Source: Flavobacteriales bacterium (GTDB taxonomy: Bacteria; Bacteroidota; Bacteroidia; Flavobacteriales; Flavobacteriaceae). From it: a stretch of DNA of 59,459 nucleotides. Positions 1 to 8,608 of this stretch are shown here, in pieces. The stretch spans positions 1-59,459 of the forward strand of contig SGZG01000004.1 of NCBI GenBank assembly GCA_004214185.1. Direction: 5' to 3'. How positions within the stretch are numbered: the first letter of the stretch is position 1; every line of letters starts with the position of its first letter. Both the position numbers and the translations under genes were made by a program. The notes beneath the pieces were generated by a model, which worked only from the letters and a program-made list of their open reading frames with translations, had not been told where the DNA came from and searched no databases.

Positions 1-101
1 TTAATAACAGAAAGTATTGCTTCTTTTGTTTCTTTTTTTTCTAATAGGGAACGATTTTCCCAGGCAGATTCAATGATTTTCTTCAAAACTTTTTTTTTCA
101 A
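1..101 (-). CDS. dapD: Tetrahydrodipicolinate N-succinyltransferase, N-terminal fragment (runs off left edge)
   Basis: Reading the minus strand from a TTG at 101 gives about 33 codons without a stop, running off the window. The peptide contains IIESAWENRSLL followed by EKKETKEAILSVI, which resembles the start of DapD (IIExAWxNRxLL, then xTQEAIxxVIxxL). DapD succinylates tetrahydrodipicolinate in the lysine/diaminopimelate route, so it would feed peptidoglycan synthesis. There is no in-frame ATG upstream, so the TTG is the likeliest start. The gene is divergent from ruvX with a 69-bp gap. Only the first tenth of the protein is visible, so the identification rests on one short stretch. Confidence 0.8.
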   Translation of the reverse strand, partial: MKKKVLKKIIESAWENRSLLEKKETKEAILSVI

Positions 102-158
102 AGATACGTTGATAATAATAAATAGTTTAAAGAATTTTAACCTTAATTATTATTCAAT

Positions 159-166
159 TAACTTTG
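159..166 (+). promoter_or_regulatory. Possible -7 box (TAACTTTG) for ruvX-def-mazG
   Basis: TAACTTTG fits the Bacteroidetes -7 consensus TAnnTTTG and ends 4 bases before the ruvX ATG. Twenty bases upstream is TTTT (135-138), only a partial match to the -33 TTTG. If used, transcription would begin at or within a base or two of the start codon, giving a leaderless or near-leaderless mRNA. A single box is weak evidence in such AT-rich DNA. Confidence 0.4.
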
Positions 167-170
167 ATAA

Positions 171-587
171 ATGTCTAAAATAGTCGCATTAGATTTCGGA
201 TTAAAAAGAATAGGTGTAGCTATTACAGATGATTTTAATATAATAGCTTCAGCATTAGATACTGTATCAAATAATAATATTATTCCTTTTTTAAATAAAA
301 TTGTTGAAAAAAATGATATTAAAACTATTGTGGTTGGTCAGCCTTTACAAAAAGATTATAGTCCATCATTTATTGAAAAAGAAATTTTAAAATTTATTGA
401 TGTTCTTAAAAATAAATTTCCAAATATTAGTCTTGAAAGGTATGATGAAAGATACACATCAGTTATAGCAAAAAAAGTTATTGTTCAAAGTGGAATAAGT
501 AAGTCCAAGAGAAGAGATAAATCTCTTGTTGATAAAATTAGTGCTACTATCATTCTTCAATCTTATTTAGAAAATTTAAAAAAATGA
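171..587 (+). CDS. ruvX: RuvX/YqgF family pre-16S rRNA nuclease (putative Holliday junction resolvase)
   Basis: 138 aa, the usual length for the YqgF family, an RNase H-like fold that trims the 5' end of pre-16S rRNA in E. coli and was earlier called a Holliday junction resolvase. Family motifs are in order: ALDFGLKRIGVA near the N-terminus (acidic residue D8), VVGQP in the middle, DERYTS near residue 92, and DKISATIILQSYL near the C-terminus supplying the last acidic residue. The ATG at 171 places the first motif where it belongs. The last four bases (ATGA) overlap the def start, which suggests translational coupling in a ruvX-def-mazG operon. Confidence 0.93.
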   Translation: MSKIVALDFGLKRIGVAITDDFNIIASALDTVSNNNIIPFLNKIVEKNDIKTIVVGQPLQKDYSPSFIEKEILKFIDVLKNKFPNISLERYDERYTSVIAKKVIVQSGISKSKRRDKSLVDKISATIILQSYLENLKK

Positions 588-1168
588 TTTTACCAATTGT
601 AGCATACGGAAGTCCAGTTTTAAAAAAAAGATGTATTGATATATCAATTGATTATAAAGATTTAAATCTATTGATTCAAAACATGTGGGAAACAATGTAT
701 GCTGCGAGTGGTGTGGGATTAGCAGCACCTCAAATTGGTCTTTCTATTAGACTCTTTGTCGTAGATGCCTCACCGTTCTCTAATGATGAAAATTTAAGTA
801 TTGAAGAAAGAAATAATTTATCAAATTTTAAGGAAGTTTTTATAAATCCAGCTCTAACTCCTTTAACTAGTGAGGTTAACACATTTAATGAAGGATGTCT
901 AAGTATTCCTGATATTAGGGAAGATATTGTTAGAGAAAATGAAATTTTAATCGAATATCTTGATGAAAACTTTAATAAAAAGAAACTCAAATTAAATGGA
1001 TTAAGAGCTCGTGTAGTTCAACATGAGTATGATCATATTGAAGGAATTTTATTTACAGATAAGTTAAGTTCATTCAAAAAAAGACTCATTAAAACAAAAT
1101 TAAATAACATATCAAATGGTAAGGTTAATTCTGATTATTTGATGTCATTCCACGTTTTAAAAAAGTGA
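584..1168 (+). CDS. def: Peptide deformylase
   Basis: 194 aa. Removes the formyl group from the N-terminal methionine of new proteins in the cytoplasm. All three metal/active-site motifs are present: GVGLAAPQIG (motif I), EGCLSIP (motif II, Cys metal ligand) and HEYDHIEG (motif III, two His ligands and catalytic Glu). The ATG overlaps the ruvX stop, and the stop overlaps the GTG start of mazG, so three genes share overlapping junctions. Length and motif spacing are normal for the type found in Bacteroidetes. Confidence 0.97.
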   Translation: MILPIVAYGSPVLKKRCIDISIDYKDLNLLIQNMWETMYAASGVGLAAPQIGLSIRLFVVDASPFSNDENLSIEERNNLSNFKEVFINPALTPLTSEVNTFNEGCLSIPDIREDIVRENEILIEYLDENFNKKKLKLNGLRARVVQHEYDHIEGILFTDKLSSFKKRLIKTKLNNISNGKVNSDYLMSFHVLKK

Positions 1169-1926
1169 AAAAAAAAGAAACTAGTTCAGTCACTCGTTTA
1201 TTGGACATAATGGACGAATTAAGAGAAAAATGTCCATGGGATAGAGAACAAACAATGAATAGTTTGAAAACTTTAACCATAGAAGAATCTTATGAGCTTT
1301 TAGATGCAATAAATGAAAAAGATTATGTCGAGATTAAAAATGAGTTAGGTGATTTATTATTACATATTGTTTTTTATACAAAAATTGCTAGTGAAAAATC
1401 AAAATTTAATTTTTATGATGTTGTAGAAAATTTAATAGAAAAGCTTGTTAATAGGCATCCTCATGTTTTTAAAACTAGAAAGATCATTTCAAAGGAACAA
1501 GTTGAAAAAAATTGGGAAAAAATAAAGTTAGATGAAGGTAAAAAAAGTATTCTTTCTGGGGTTCCAAAAACTTTACCTGCATTAATTAAGTCAGAGAGAA
1601 TACAGGATAAAGTTTCAAAAGCTGGATTTAAATGGAATTCACTAAACGATTCTAAAAATAAAATTAACGAAGAATTAAAAGAGTTGAATTTAGAGATCAG
1701 AAAAAATAATTTTGATCTGATGGAAGAGGAGTATGGGGATTTAATGTTTAGCTTAATTAATTATGGCAATTTACTTGGAATTAACTCTGAAAATGCTCTT
1801 GAAAAAGCAAATAAAAAATTTATTAAAAGGTTTAAGCAAATGGAATCCTTAATTGATAAAGATAAAATGAAGATAGAAAAGTTAAAACCATTTGAATTAT
1901 TGAAGTATTGGGAAAAGTGTAAGTAG
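1165..1926 (+). CDS. mazG: Nucleoside triphosphate pyrophosphohydrolase MazG
   Basis: 253 aa; hydrolyses NTPs/dNTPs to monophosphates and pyrophosphate, cleaning the nucleotide pool and possibly tempering ppGpp responses. The N-terminal MazG domain shows CPWDREQT, EESYELLDAI and ELGDLLLHIVFY (EExxE...ExxD metal-binding pattern). A second, shorter MazG unit follows, with EEYGDLMFSLINYG around residue 190, the two-domain layout of E. coli MazG. The start is GTG at 1165, overlapping the def stop (GTGA); an in-frame ATG does not occur before the conserved CPWD region except within it. The stop lies 2 bp from the convergent DUF349 gene, with no terminator hairpin. Confidence 0.94.
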   Translation: MKKKETSSVTRLLDIMDELREKCPWDREQTMNSLKTLTIEESYELLDAINEKDYVEIKNELGDLLLHIVFYTKIASEKSKFNFYDVVENLIEKLVNRHPHVFKTRKIISKEQVEKNWEKIKLDEGKKSILSGVPKTLPALIKSERIQDKVSKAGFKWNSLNDSKNKINEELKELNLEIRKNNFDLMEEEYGDLMFSLINYGNLLGINSENALEKANKKFIKRFKQMESLIDKDKMKIEKLKPFELLKYWEKCK

Positions 1927-1928
1927 CC

Positions 1929-3326
1929 TTAATTTAATAAACTCTTTTTCATTTTATTTAAATTTTCAATTTCAATTTTATTTTTATCAATCTTTCTGTG
2001 AACTTTTTCAAGAAGTTTATTCTCTTTTGATTCTTCATTAAAAAAAGATAAATTGTTTTCCTGTTGAACGAGCTCTTTTTTTAATACGTCTAATCTTTGG
2101 TTGATGGTATTAATTTCTTCATTTATTTGATCAGAGCTCATGCATTTTGTTTTAATTTCAGTAATTAATTTCTTGATTTCCAAATTATTGAGTCCTAAAT
2201 TTAAAAACAATGAATTTATTTTACTATAAAATATTTTTTCATTTTTTGAACTTGAAACACCAATTAAAATAAAATTTTCAATTATTTTTTCTAAATCTTT
2301 TTGTTTTCCGCTAAATGAATTCAACTTCTCAATTATCGATTCTTGCTTTTCATTTGACTTAATAAGTTCTTTTGAATTAAAATTCTTTTTTTCATTGAGT
2401 TTTCTAAAAAATATATCACATTTACTTTTGAATTCAAGCCAATTTTTTTTGTTTATCTTATATGGTACGGGTTTAATTAATTTCCATTTTTTTTGAATAG
2501 AAATTATTTGTGATCTGAAAGATTCAGGGTTCTCATTATCTAAAATTTTCTCAACTTCATTAATTAATGAAAACTGTTTTTGTATATTATCAGAGTAAAC
2601 ATTTTTTAAATTTTTGAAAAATGAATTTTTTTGTGAGTAAAATTCTTTTATTAATTTTTTATAGTCGGTCCAAAATTTTTTATTCGATTTTTTTGGAATA
2701 GGTCCAGAATTCAAAATTTGTCTTTTAATTTTTTCAAAATCACTTATTCTTCTTTGCCAAGACTTTAATGATTCTGATTTATCCTGAATAAGTGATTTAC
2801 CTTTTTCAAATAAAATTATTATGTTATTATAGTTTTTTTCTAAAATAGAGTCTCTATTTTCTTCAAAATTTTTTTTTGATTTATTTATTTCGATTTCAAT
2901 TTCCTCTAATTCCCTGTTAAGCTCTTTTTCAAACTTTTTTTCAACTGGACCAAGTTCATAATTCCATCTTTTTTTTAATCGTTGAAAATCTTTCCAAATT
3001 TTTATTTTATCATTAGAATTAATCAGATCCTTGGCATGTAATAAAATCTTTTCTTTTTGAATTCTATTATGTTCTAGATCAATTTCTTTAAATTTTCTGT
3101 TTAAGTGTAGATAATCATAAAAGTTTTTAATATGATGTTGAAAATTATTCCAAACAATTTTACTTTTTGTCCTTGGAACTGGACCTATTTTAAACCAAAA
3201 GCTTTGAATTTTTTTTAGTTCCTGATATTTTTTGCTTATTGAAATATCATCATTTATTAGATTTTTTAGTCTATCAATTAGTATTTCTTTTTCAACTAAG
3301 TTCTGATTTGTGTTAATTTTTTTCAA
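1929..3326 (-). CDS. DUF349 repeat protein
   Basis: 465 aa, very Lys/Asn/Glu-rich and predicted mostly helical. About four DUF349-type repeats can be seen by their (W/R)xx(I/L)GPVPxxxxxxxWxxF core: FWFKIGPVPRTKSKIVWNNF at the N-terminus, RWNYELGPVEKKF, ILNSGPIPKKSNKKFW, and KLIKPVPYKINKKNWLEF. The C-terminal 90 residues look like a coiled coil. The function of DUF349 proteins is not well defined. No ATG lies near the N-terminus and an in-frame stop sits just upstream, so TTG at 3326 is the start; relatives I recall in Flavobacteriia are longer at the N-terminus, so this one may be a shortened form. Downstream of aroE by 42 bp, same strand. Confidence 0.8.
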   Translation of the reverse strand: MKKINTNQNLVEKEILIDRLKNLINDDISISKKYQELKKIQSFWFKIGPVPRTKSKIVWNNFQHHIKNFYDYLHLNRKFKEIDLEHNRIQKEKILLHAKDLINSNDKIKIWKDFQRLKKRWNYELGPVEKKFEKELNRELEEIEIEINKSKKNFEENRDSILEKNYNNIIILFEKGKSLIQDKSESLKSWQRRISDFEKIKRQILNSGPIPKKSNKKFWTDYKKLIKEFYSQKNSFFKNLKNVYSDNIQKQFSLINEVEKILDNENPESFRSQIISIQKKWKLIKPVPYKINKKNWLEFKSKCDIFFRKLNEKKNFNSKELIKSNEKQESIIEKLNSFSGKQKDLEKIIENFILIGVSSSKNEKIFYSKINSLFLNLGLNNLEIKKLITEIKTKCMSSDQINEEINTINQRLDVLKKELVQQENNLSFFNEESKENKLLEKVHRKIDKNKIEIENLNKMKKSLLN

Positions 3327-3368
3327 CCTAATTTAATTTAACATCAACATTAAGTTAGGTATTTTTAT

Positions 3369-4109
3369 TTAACTATTCCAAATCCTCCAACTCTCATTTG
3401 CTTGATTTTCAAGCATTTTCTTACCATTGATAATTTCTGCACCTGCTTTTTTAGATTTAATTAAAAACTTTGTTTTAATCGGGTTATATATTAAATCATA
3501 ACATAAATGATTTTTTGATATGTACTTATATGGAATATTTGGACATTCATCGACTTTTGGGAAAGTACCAACAGGTGTACAGTTTACAATAATTGTATTA
3601 TCCTGGATAATATTTTTGTTAATTTCTTCATATAATATTGTGTTAGAACTAGGGGTTCTGGAAACAATTGTAGACTTTACTTTTAAACCTTCAAGCGCAT
3701 GAATAATTGCCTTAGAAGCTCCCCCAGCACCTAAAATCAATGCCTTTTTATGATTTGAATTTTTATTATTTAAAGTTTTCTTGAATCCTATATAATCAGT
3801 ATTATATCCACTTAATTTATTTTTTTTATCAATTTTTATGGTATTTACTGCTCCAATTTTTTTTGCAATTGGGTCAATATAATTTAAGTATTCAATTATA
3901 CTTTCTTTGTATGGTATGGTTACGTTCAAACCTTTGATATTGTTATCTTTTATAATATCTAATATTAGTTCGATTGAATTAATATCAAAATTTTCATAAC
4001 TACAATTAATAATTTTTTCTTTTATAAATTTTTCTTCAAAAAATTTTTTAGAAAAGGAATAATCAATGTTAAAACCTATAAGTCCGAATTTTTTAATACT
4101 TTTTTGCAT
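3369..4109 (-). CDS. aroE: Shikimate dehydrogenase
   Basis: 246 aa from the ATG at 4109. Reduces 3-dehydroshikimate to shikimate with NADPH in the aromatic amino acid pathway. The substrate domain has GLIGFNIDYSFSKKFF (the HSxSP region, with Tyr where many AroE have His), NVTIPYKES with the catalytic Lys, and GAVNTI followed by GYNTDYIGF. The NADP Rossmann motif is LILGAGGASKAI, and VNCTPVGTFP follows. An alternative TTG start 15 bp upstream is possible, but the ATG fits family length better. The 5' end overlaps the upstream DUF368 gene by 17 bp, indicating co-transcription. Confidence 0.93.
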   Translation of the reverse strand: MQKSIKKFGLIGFNIDYSFSKKFFEEKFIKEKIINCSYENFDINSIELILDIIKDNNIKGLNVTIPYKESIIEYLNYIDPIAKKIGAVNTIKIDKKNKLSGYNTDYIGFKKTLNNKNSNHKKALILGAGGASKAIIHALEGLKVKSTIVSRTPSSNTILYEEINKNIIQDNTIIVNCTPVGTFPKVDECPNIPYKYISKNHLCYDLIYNPIKTKFLIKSKKAGAEIINGKKMLENQANESWRIWNS

Positions 4110-5007
4110 ATCTATTAAAAACAAAGATTATTAATACACCTATTACTATCCATAATAGTAAAATTGAGTTTTGAAAATTTAGTTCAAATTCTAAACTTGA
4201 ATAATTCCAAGGCCAAACAATAAATAAAGAACCAAAAATAAATCCAATTATAACTTGATTGACTGTTTCTTTAAAATTAGTTATCAAATAACTAAGGAAA
4301 TTAGACAATAATATTAAACCTGCTACTGAACCCAAAGCAAATACAGCTGCAATTTTAATTAGTTCTATTTCATGACTTATATCAGTTTTAAATCCAAATA
4401 ATATTAAAATTGAGTTGTAAAGAGAATTTACAGAATCAATTAATAATAATTTAAAATTTCCAAGTAATATTAATAGAAAAGACCCAGATAAACCTGGGAT
4501 AATCATTCCACAGATACTTATAAATCCACAAAAAAATATGAAATAAAGATTTCTATTTTCAGAAATTGGTTCGGAGATACTAATTAATATTCCGATAACT
4601 AAACCCACAAATACAAAAAGAATAGATTTCAAGTCCCAATTTTTATTTTTTTTTATTAATAAAATGTTTGAAGCTAAAATCATTCCGAAAAATATTGACC
4701 AAACTTTTAATTCATAATTTCTAAAAAGAATATCAAGTAACTGGGAAGTTGTAAAATAACTTACAATAATTCCAAAAAAAATAGTGAGCAAAAAATATAA
4801 ATTATATTCTTTGTTTAATTTTTTTAAATCAGGAAATAACTTAATAGTATTTAAATTTATTTTTTTTAATGAATTTATCATTTCAAAATAAAAACCTGTA
4901 ATTAAAGCAACCAAACCACCAGAAACACCCGGTAGCTTATTCACCGTTCCCATTAAAATACTTTTCAAAAATAATATTAAGTAAAACTTTCTATTTCTTT
5001 CTTTCAT
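4093..5007 (-). CDS. DUF368 family membrane protein (undecaprenyl-phosphate translocase-like), copy 2
   Basis: 304 aa, about eight or nine hydrophobic segments. Carries the two half-site motifs of DUF368: KLPGVSGGLVALITGFY near residue 23 and MIIPGLSGSFLLILLGNF near residue 168. DUF368 proteins (PopT) were shown to recycle undecaprenyl phosphate across the inner membrane, the carrier lipid for cell-wall and O-antigen building. It overlaps the upstream paralogue by 17 bp and the downstream aroE by 17 bp. It is clearly homologous to, but well diverged from, the preceding gene, so this is an old duplication rather than a recent repeat. Confidence 0.88.
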   Translation of the reverse strand: MKERNRKFYLILFLKSILMGTVNKLPGVSGGLVALITGFYFEMINSLKKINLNTIKLFPDLKKLNKEYNLYFLLTIFFGIIVSYFTTSQLLDILFRNYELKVWSIFFGMILASNILLIKKNKNWDLKSILFVFVGLVIGILISISEPISENRNLYFIFFCGFISICGMIIPGLSGSFLLILLGNFKLLLIDSVNSLYNSILILFGFKTDISHEIELIKIAAVFALGSVAGLILLSNFLSYLITNFKETVNQVIIGFIFGSLFIVWPWNYSSLEFELNFQNSILLLWIVIGVLIIFVFNRYAKKY

Positions 5008-5935
5008 GAGAAAACCTTTCTAAAATCAAAACAACCATCACACCAATTACAAAAAAAAGTATACCCTGATTAAATTCAGAATTTAGAAAATAATCATCAG
5101 GAATATACATGTTTTGGATAAAATCGCTAGTTGATACATTTTTATATTTCCATGGCCATAGAGATGGTAGTGATCCAATCATAAATCCGATCAGGCAGTA
5201 TAAGGTATTGTTTTTATATTTAGTATAGGACCATGTTAAGAATTTAGAAAATAATTTTACACCTAATATTGCACCAAAAGCAAATGAAAAAAAGTTTAAA
5301 AAATAGTCAGAATTAAACTTAATCACTTCTTTGAAAGTTAAAAGCATAGTTTCGTATGCACCTAATAGAACTAAAATATATGCTCCCGAAATTCCTGGAA
5401 GAAGCATAGCAGTAATACTAATCATTCCGCAGAAAAGTAGATAAATAAAGTCAATATCTGTACTACTTGGTTTAATCATTTGAATATAAATTGCTAGAAA
5501 TATTCCAATTAGTAAAAGATAAATTTGATTGGGTAATATAAATCTAGATTTTTTAAAATCTAATTTATCAGTTTGTCTTAATAAGAATATTATACTTGCT
5601 GAAATTAATCCTAGAAATAGTGACCAAAGAGCGATAGGAAAATTTTCTATTAGCAATAGAATAAATTGACTAAAAATTGTAATACTAAAGAAAATTCCAG
5701 AAATAACTTTGAATAAAAAACTTAAATTATAGTTAATCCAGACATTTTTAATTCCTGATTTTTTATAATCATTATAAATCTTAAGGTTAATACCATTAAT
5801 TGTTCTTAACAGTTCCTCATAAATTCCAGTAATTATTGCGATAGTTCCTCCAGAAACACCAGGAACAATATCAGCCATTCCCATAAACATTCCCTTTATA
5901 AAAATTATAATATCTGAAAAATTGGTCTTTTTCAT
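4991..5935 (-). CDS. DUF368 family membrane protein (undecaprenyl-phosphate translocase-like), copy 1
   Basis: 314 aa from the ATG at 5935 (a TTG directly upstream is also in frame). Multi-pass membrane protein with IVPGVSGGTIAIITGIYEEL near residue 25 and LLPGISGAYILVLLGAYE near residue 180, the repeated PGxSGG/PGxSGx signature of DUF368/PopT. This copy matches the consensus better than its neighbour (full GxSGGTxAxITGxYxE), so it may be the ancestral-type enzyme. Role inferred from the family: flipping undecaprenyl phosphate back to the cytoplasmic face. Second gene after the TPR protein, 31 bp downstream. Confidence 0.9.
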   Translation of the reverse strand: MKKTNFSDIIIFIKGMFMGMADIVPGVSGGTIAIITGIYEELLRTINGINLKIYNDYKKSGIKNVWINYNLSFLFKVISGIFFSITIFSQFILLLIENFPIALWSLFLGLISASIIFLLRQTDKLDFKKSRFILPNQIYLLLIGIFLAIYIQMIKPSSTDIDFIYLLFCGMISITAMLLPGISGAYILVLLGAYETMLLTFKEVIKFNSDYFLNFFSFAFGAILGVKLFSKFLTWSYTKYKNNTLYCLIGFMIGSLPSLWPWKYKNVSTSDFIQNMYIPDDYFLNSEFNQGILFFVIGVMVVLILERFSHERKK

Positions 5936-5966
5936 CAAATAAAATTAGTTATTTAAAATTAAGTAT

Positions 5967-7355
5967 TTAATTGGCATTCATGTTTTTGAAAACATGAAGT
6001 TGTGGAATAATTGGAAATATGTCTCTAAAGTAGTCGTAGATAGCTGGATTTAAGTTGTAAGCTTCTTTCAAACAAAAATTAGCTTTTTTGATTTCTCCCA
6101 AACTAAAATTAATTGCATAACTAATATATTTTATCTCACCTTGTAAAGATTCAGGATAGTTTTCAATTTTATTTAAAAGTTCAACTGATAATAGTTTGTT
6201 TTCAGGTATTTCTAAAATAGTTTTTGTCAAAAAGATTAGTGTGCTTAAGTTTAATTCACCTAACGAAATTATTTCTTTAAAAGAAATTTCAACTTCATTA
6301 AATTGATTTAAATTCAAGCAGATTTTACAAAATAATTCCCAATATTTAATATTCTCTGAGTCAATTTCAATAGCCTTAATTAGATTTTTTTTAGCTTGTT
6401 CAAAATCATTTTGTTTGTAATAAATAGTTGCTAACGACATCCATGCCTGATCATGAACCGGATCTTCAATTAAAGTTTTATTGTAAAATGACTTAGCAAT
6501 TTCCAAGTTGCCTAATTTGTTATGACAGCATGCTATTCTATGTAAAGCAAATGGATTTGGACTATCAATTTCAACCACTGTTTTATATTGTTCAATGGCC
6601 TGATTAATTTTATTTAATTTTTCAAGAACTTTACCCATTTCTAAATAAGCTCCAACAAAAGAATCATCACAAATTATTGCAAAATCAAAAGCAGTTAGCG
6701 CTTCTTTATAAAAATTTTTATTAAGATATTGTTTTCCGAGTTGATGCCAACCAACCTCACAATATGGATTTTTTTCTAAAAATTCATTTAAATAATTTAT
6801 TGTATTGTCTGTATTTCCTAATGAGTCAAAGCAAAATAGTAAATTATTAAGAACAGCATAATCTACATCATACTTATCTAAGTACTCAATAAATTTTTCT
6901 TTAGCTTTTTCAAACTCGTCAATAAATAGATATTCTTTTCCAATAATAATTGAAGCATCTTGATAAAATTCACAATCTTTTTCAATAGTTTTTAAAAGAT
7001 TAATAGACTCAAGATGATTTTTTCTTTTTGAAAAGATTTTAGATTTTTGAATAATTATTTCAGGATTATTTTTCTCTATTTCGAATATCCTATTTACTAA
7101 TTTTTCTGCTTCATCGATTTTATTTTGAGTTATTAAAGACTCAATATTTAACAGTGAAATTGACAAATTTTCTGGATACTGATCTAAAGCCATCTTGATA
7201 GCTTTATTTGAAAGAGACACGTTTCCTGATTCAAGATAATATATAATAATTGACTCAAACTCATCAACGTCAAAGAATAAAAACTTATTAGTTTTAAGCA
7301 TTGATTCAAACTTCAAAATAGAATTTGAAAAAAAATCTTGAAATTCTTCCTTCAT
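5967..7355 (-). CDS. Tetratricopeptide repeat protein
   Basis: 462 aa, no signal peptide or membrane segment, so probably cytoplasmic. The sequence is helical throughout with roughly ten TPR units, most evident around residues 200-345, for example GWHQLGKQYLNKNFYKEALT, then AYLEMGKVLEKLNKINQAIE and AWMSLATIYYKQNDFEQAKK. TPRs mediate protein-protein contacts; nothing shows the partner. It lies between the class III aminotransferase (62 bp upstream) and the DUF368 pair. ATG start at 7355. Confidence 0.85.
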   Translation of the reverse strand: MKEEFQDFFSNSILKFESMLKTNKFLFFDVDEFESIIIYYLESGNVSLSNKAIKMALDQYPENLSISLLNIESLITQNKIDEAEKLVNRIFEIEKNNPEIIIQKSKIFSKRKNHLESINLLKTIEKDCEFYQDASIIIGKEYLFIDEFEKAKEKFIEYLDKYDVDYAVLNNLLFCFDSLGNTDNTINYLNEFLEKNPYCEVGWHQLGKQYLNKNFYKEALTAFDFAIICDDSFVGAYLEMGKVLEKLNKINQAIEQYKTVVEIDSPNPFALHRIACCHNKLGNLEIAKSFYNKTLIEDPVHDQAWMSLATIYYKQNDFEQAKKNLIKAIEIDSENIKYWELFCKICLNLNQFNEVEISFKEIISLGELNLSTLIFLTKTILEIPENKLLSVELLNKIENYPESLQGEIKYISYAINFSLGEIKKANFCLKEAYNLNPAIYDYFRDIFPIIPQLHVFKNMNAN

Positions 7356-7417
7356 ACGATTAAAGATATAATGAGATTAGTTTGAAAATATTTGTTTTTG
7401 ATATTGTTTTTAACAAA

Positions 7418-8608
7418 TTAATGAACAGTTATATTTAACTTATCCAAAACTTTTAATATAATTTTGCACCCCTTTTTTATTTCACTGATTTTGACTGTTA
7501 GAGGAGGGGTAATTCTTACAGCTTTAGGCTCAAATAATAAAAAAAACAGAACTAGGCCTTCATTTAAACATTCTTCAACTAGTTTTTTTGTAATGGATGA
7601 TTTTTTTAAAATTATAGCTAGCATCAGTCCTTTTCCTCTTATTTCATCAATTAGTTCATGTTTTAATAAAGACCTAATTAAATTTTCTTTAATATTAATT
7701 CTAGACATTATGTCTGAACTCAAAGTTTCAAGTAAATTGGAGTGTGCTGCTGCTGCTATCACCGGATGTCCACCAAAAGTTGTTATATGACCAAGAATTG
7801 GATTTTTCTTGAACAAGCTCATATTTTTTTTACTTGTAGTCATGGCTCCAATAGGGAAACCACCTCCTAATCCTTTTCCAAAAACTAATATGTCAGGGAT
7901 AAAATTGTAATGTTCAAACGCGAAAAGCTTTCCTGTTCTTCCAATTCCAGGTTGAATTTCATCTAAAATTAATTGTGCTCCAACTTCTTCACATCTTTTT
8001 TTTAGCTTTTTTAAATAATCATTTTCTGGCAATATAAAACCAGCACCTCCTTGAATAGTCTCAATAATTACAGCTGCTGTTTTTTTGGTAATTAAAGATA
8101 AGTTTTGAATATTATTAAATTCAATAAATTTAATATTAGGAATTAGAGGTCTGTAAGCTCTTTTTCTCTCCTCATAACCCATAACACTCATGGCTCCCTG
8201 TGTATTTCCATGATAACCATTTTTTGCAGCAATCATTTCACTTCTTCCAGTAACTCTTTTGGCTAATTTCATTGCAGCTTCAATAGCTTCTGTTCCTGAA
8301 TTTGTTAAATAGGTATTATTTAAAGATTTTGGAAGATTTTTAGAAATCAGTTCACATAATTTTATTGTAGGTTTTTGAACAAATTCTCCATAAACCATCA
8401 CGTGCCAGTAAAGGTTTAATTGATTTATTATAGCTTTTTTAATTTTTTTATTATTGTGACCAAGATTTGAAGCTGAAACACCAGCAACAAAATCTAAGTA
8501 TTTTTTATTATTAATATCATATATATATGATCCTTTAGCTTTGGAAATTTCTAAACAAATTGGATTTTCGGTTGTTTGAGCTTGATATTTAAAAAAACTA
8601 TCCTTCAA
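7418..8608 (-). CDS. Class III (fold type I) PLP-dependent aminotransferase
   Basis: 396 aa. Shows the acetylornithine/ornithine aminotransferase-like pattern: GTEAIEAAMKLAKRVTGR for phosphate binding, LILDEIQPGIGRTG with the PLP-contacting Asp (about D216), and VFGKGLGGGFPIGA with the Schiff-base Lys (about K245). The substrate cannot be told from sequence. A separate ornithine aminotransferase is present at 16270, so this one probably has another role. The start is TTG at 8608, immediately after the ostA-like TGA stop, with no ATG nearby; the two genes abut exactly, implying translational coupling. Confidence 0.87.
   Translation of the reverse strand: MKDSFFKYQAQTTENPICLEISKAKGSYIYDINNKKYLDFVAGVSASNLGHNNKKIKKAIINQLNLYWHVMVYGEFVQKPTIKLCELISKNLPKSLNNTYLTNSGTEAIEAAMKLAKRVTGRSEMIAAKNGYHGNTQGAMSVMGYEERKRAYRPLIPNIKFIEFNNIQNLSLITKKTAAVIIETIQGGAGFILPENDYLKKLKKRCEEVGAQLILDEIQPGIGRTGKLFAFEHYNFIPDILVFGKGLGGGFPIGAMTTSKKNMSLFKKNPILGHITTFGGHPVIAAAAHSNLLETLSSDIMSRINIKENLIRSLLKHELIDEIRGKGLMLAIILKKSSITKKLVEECLNEGLVLFFLLFEPKAVRITPPLTVKISEIKKGCKIILKVLDKLNITVH

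Noticed and set aside
730-990. Minus-strand reading frame of 86 codons opposite def
   Set aside because: It mirrors the def coding sequence and has no motif; a shadow frame.
3324-3357. Imperfect inverted repeat between aroE and the DUF349 gene (CCTAA...TTAGG)
   Set aside because: Short arms, long loop and no T-run; the two genes are probably one transcript.
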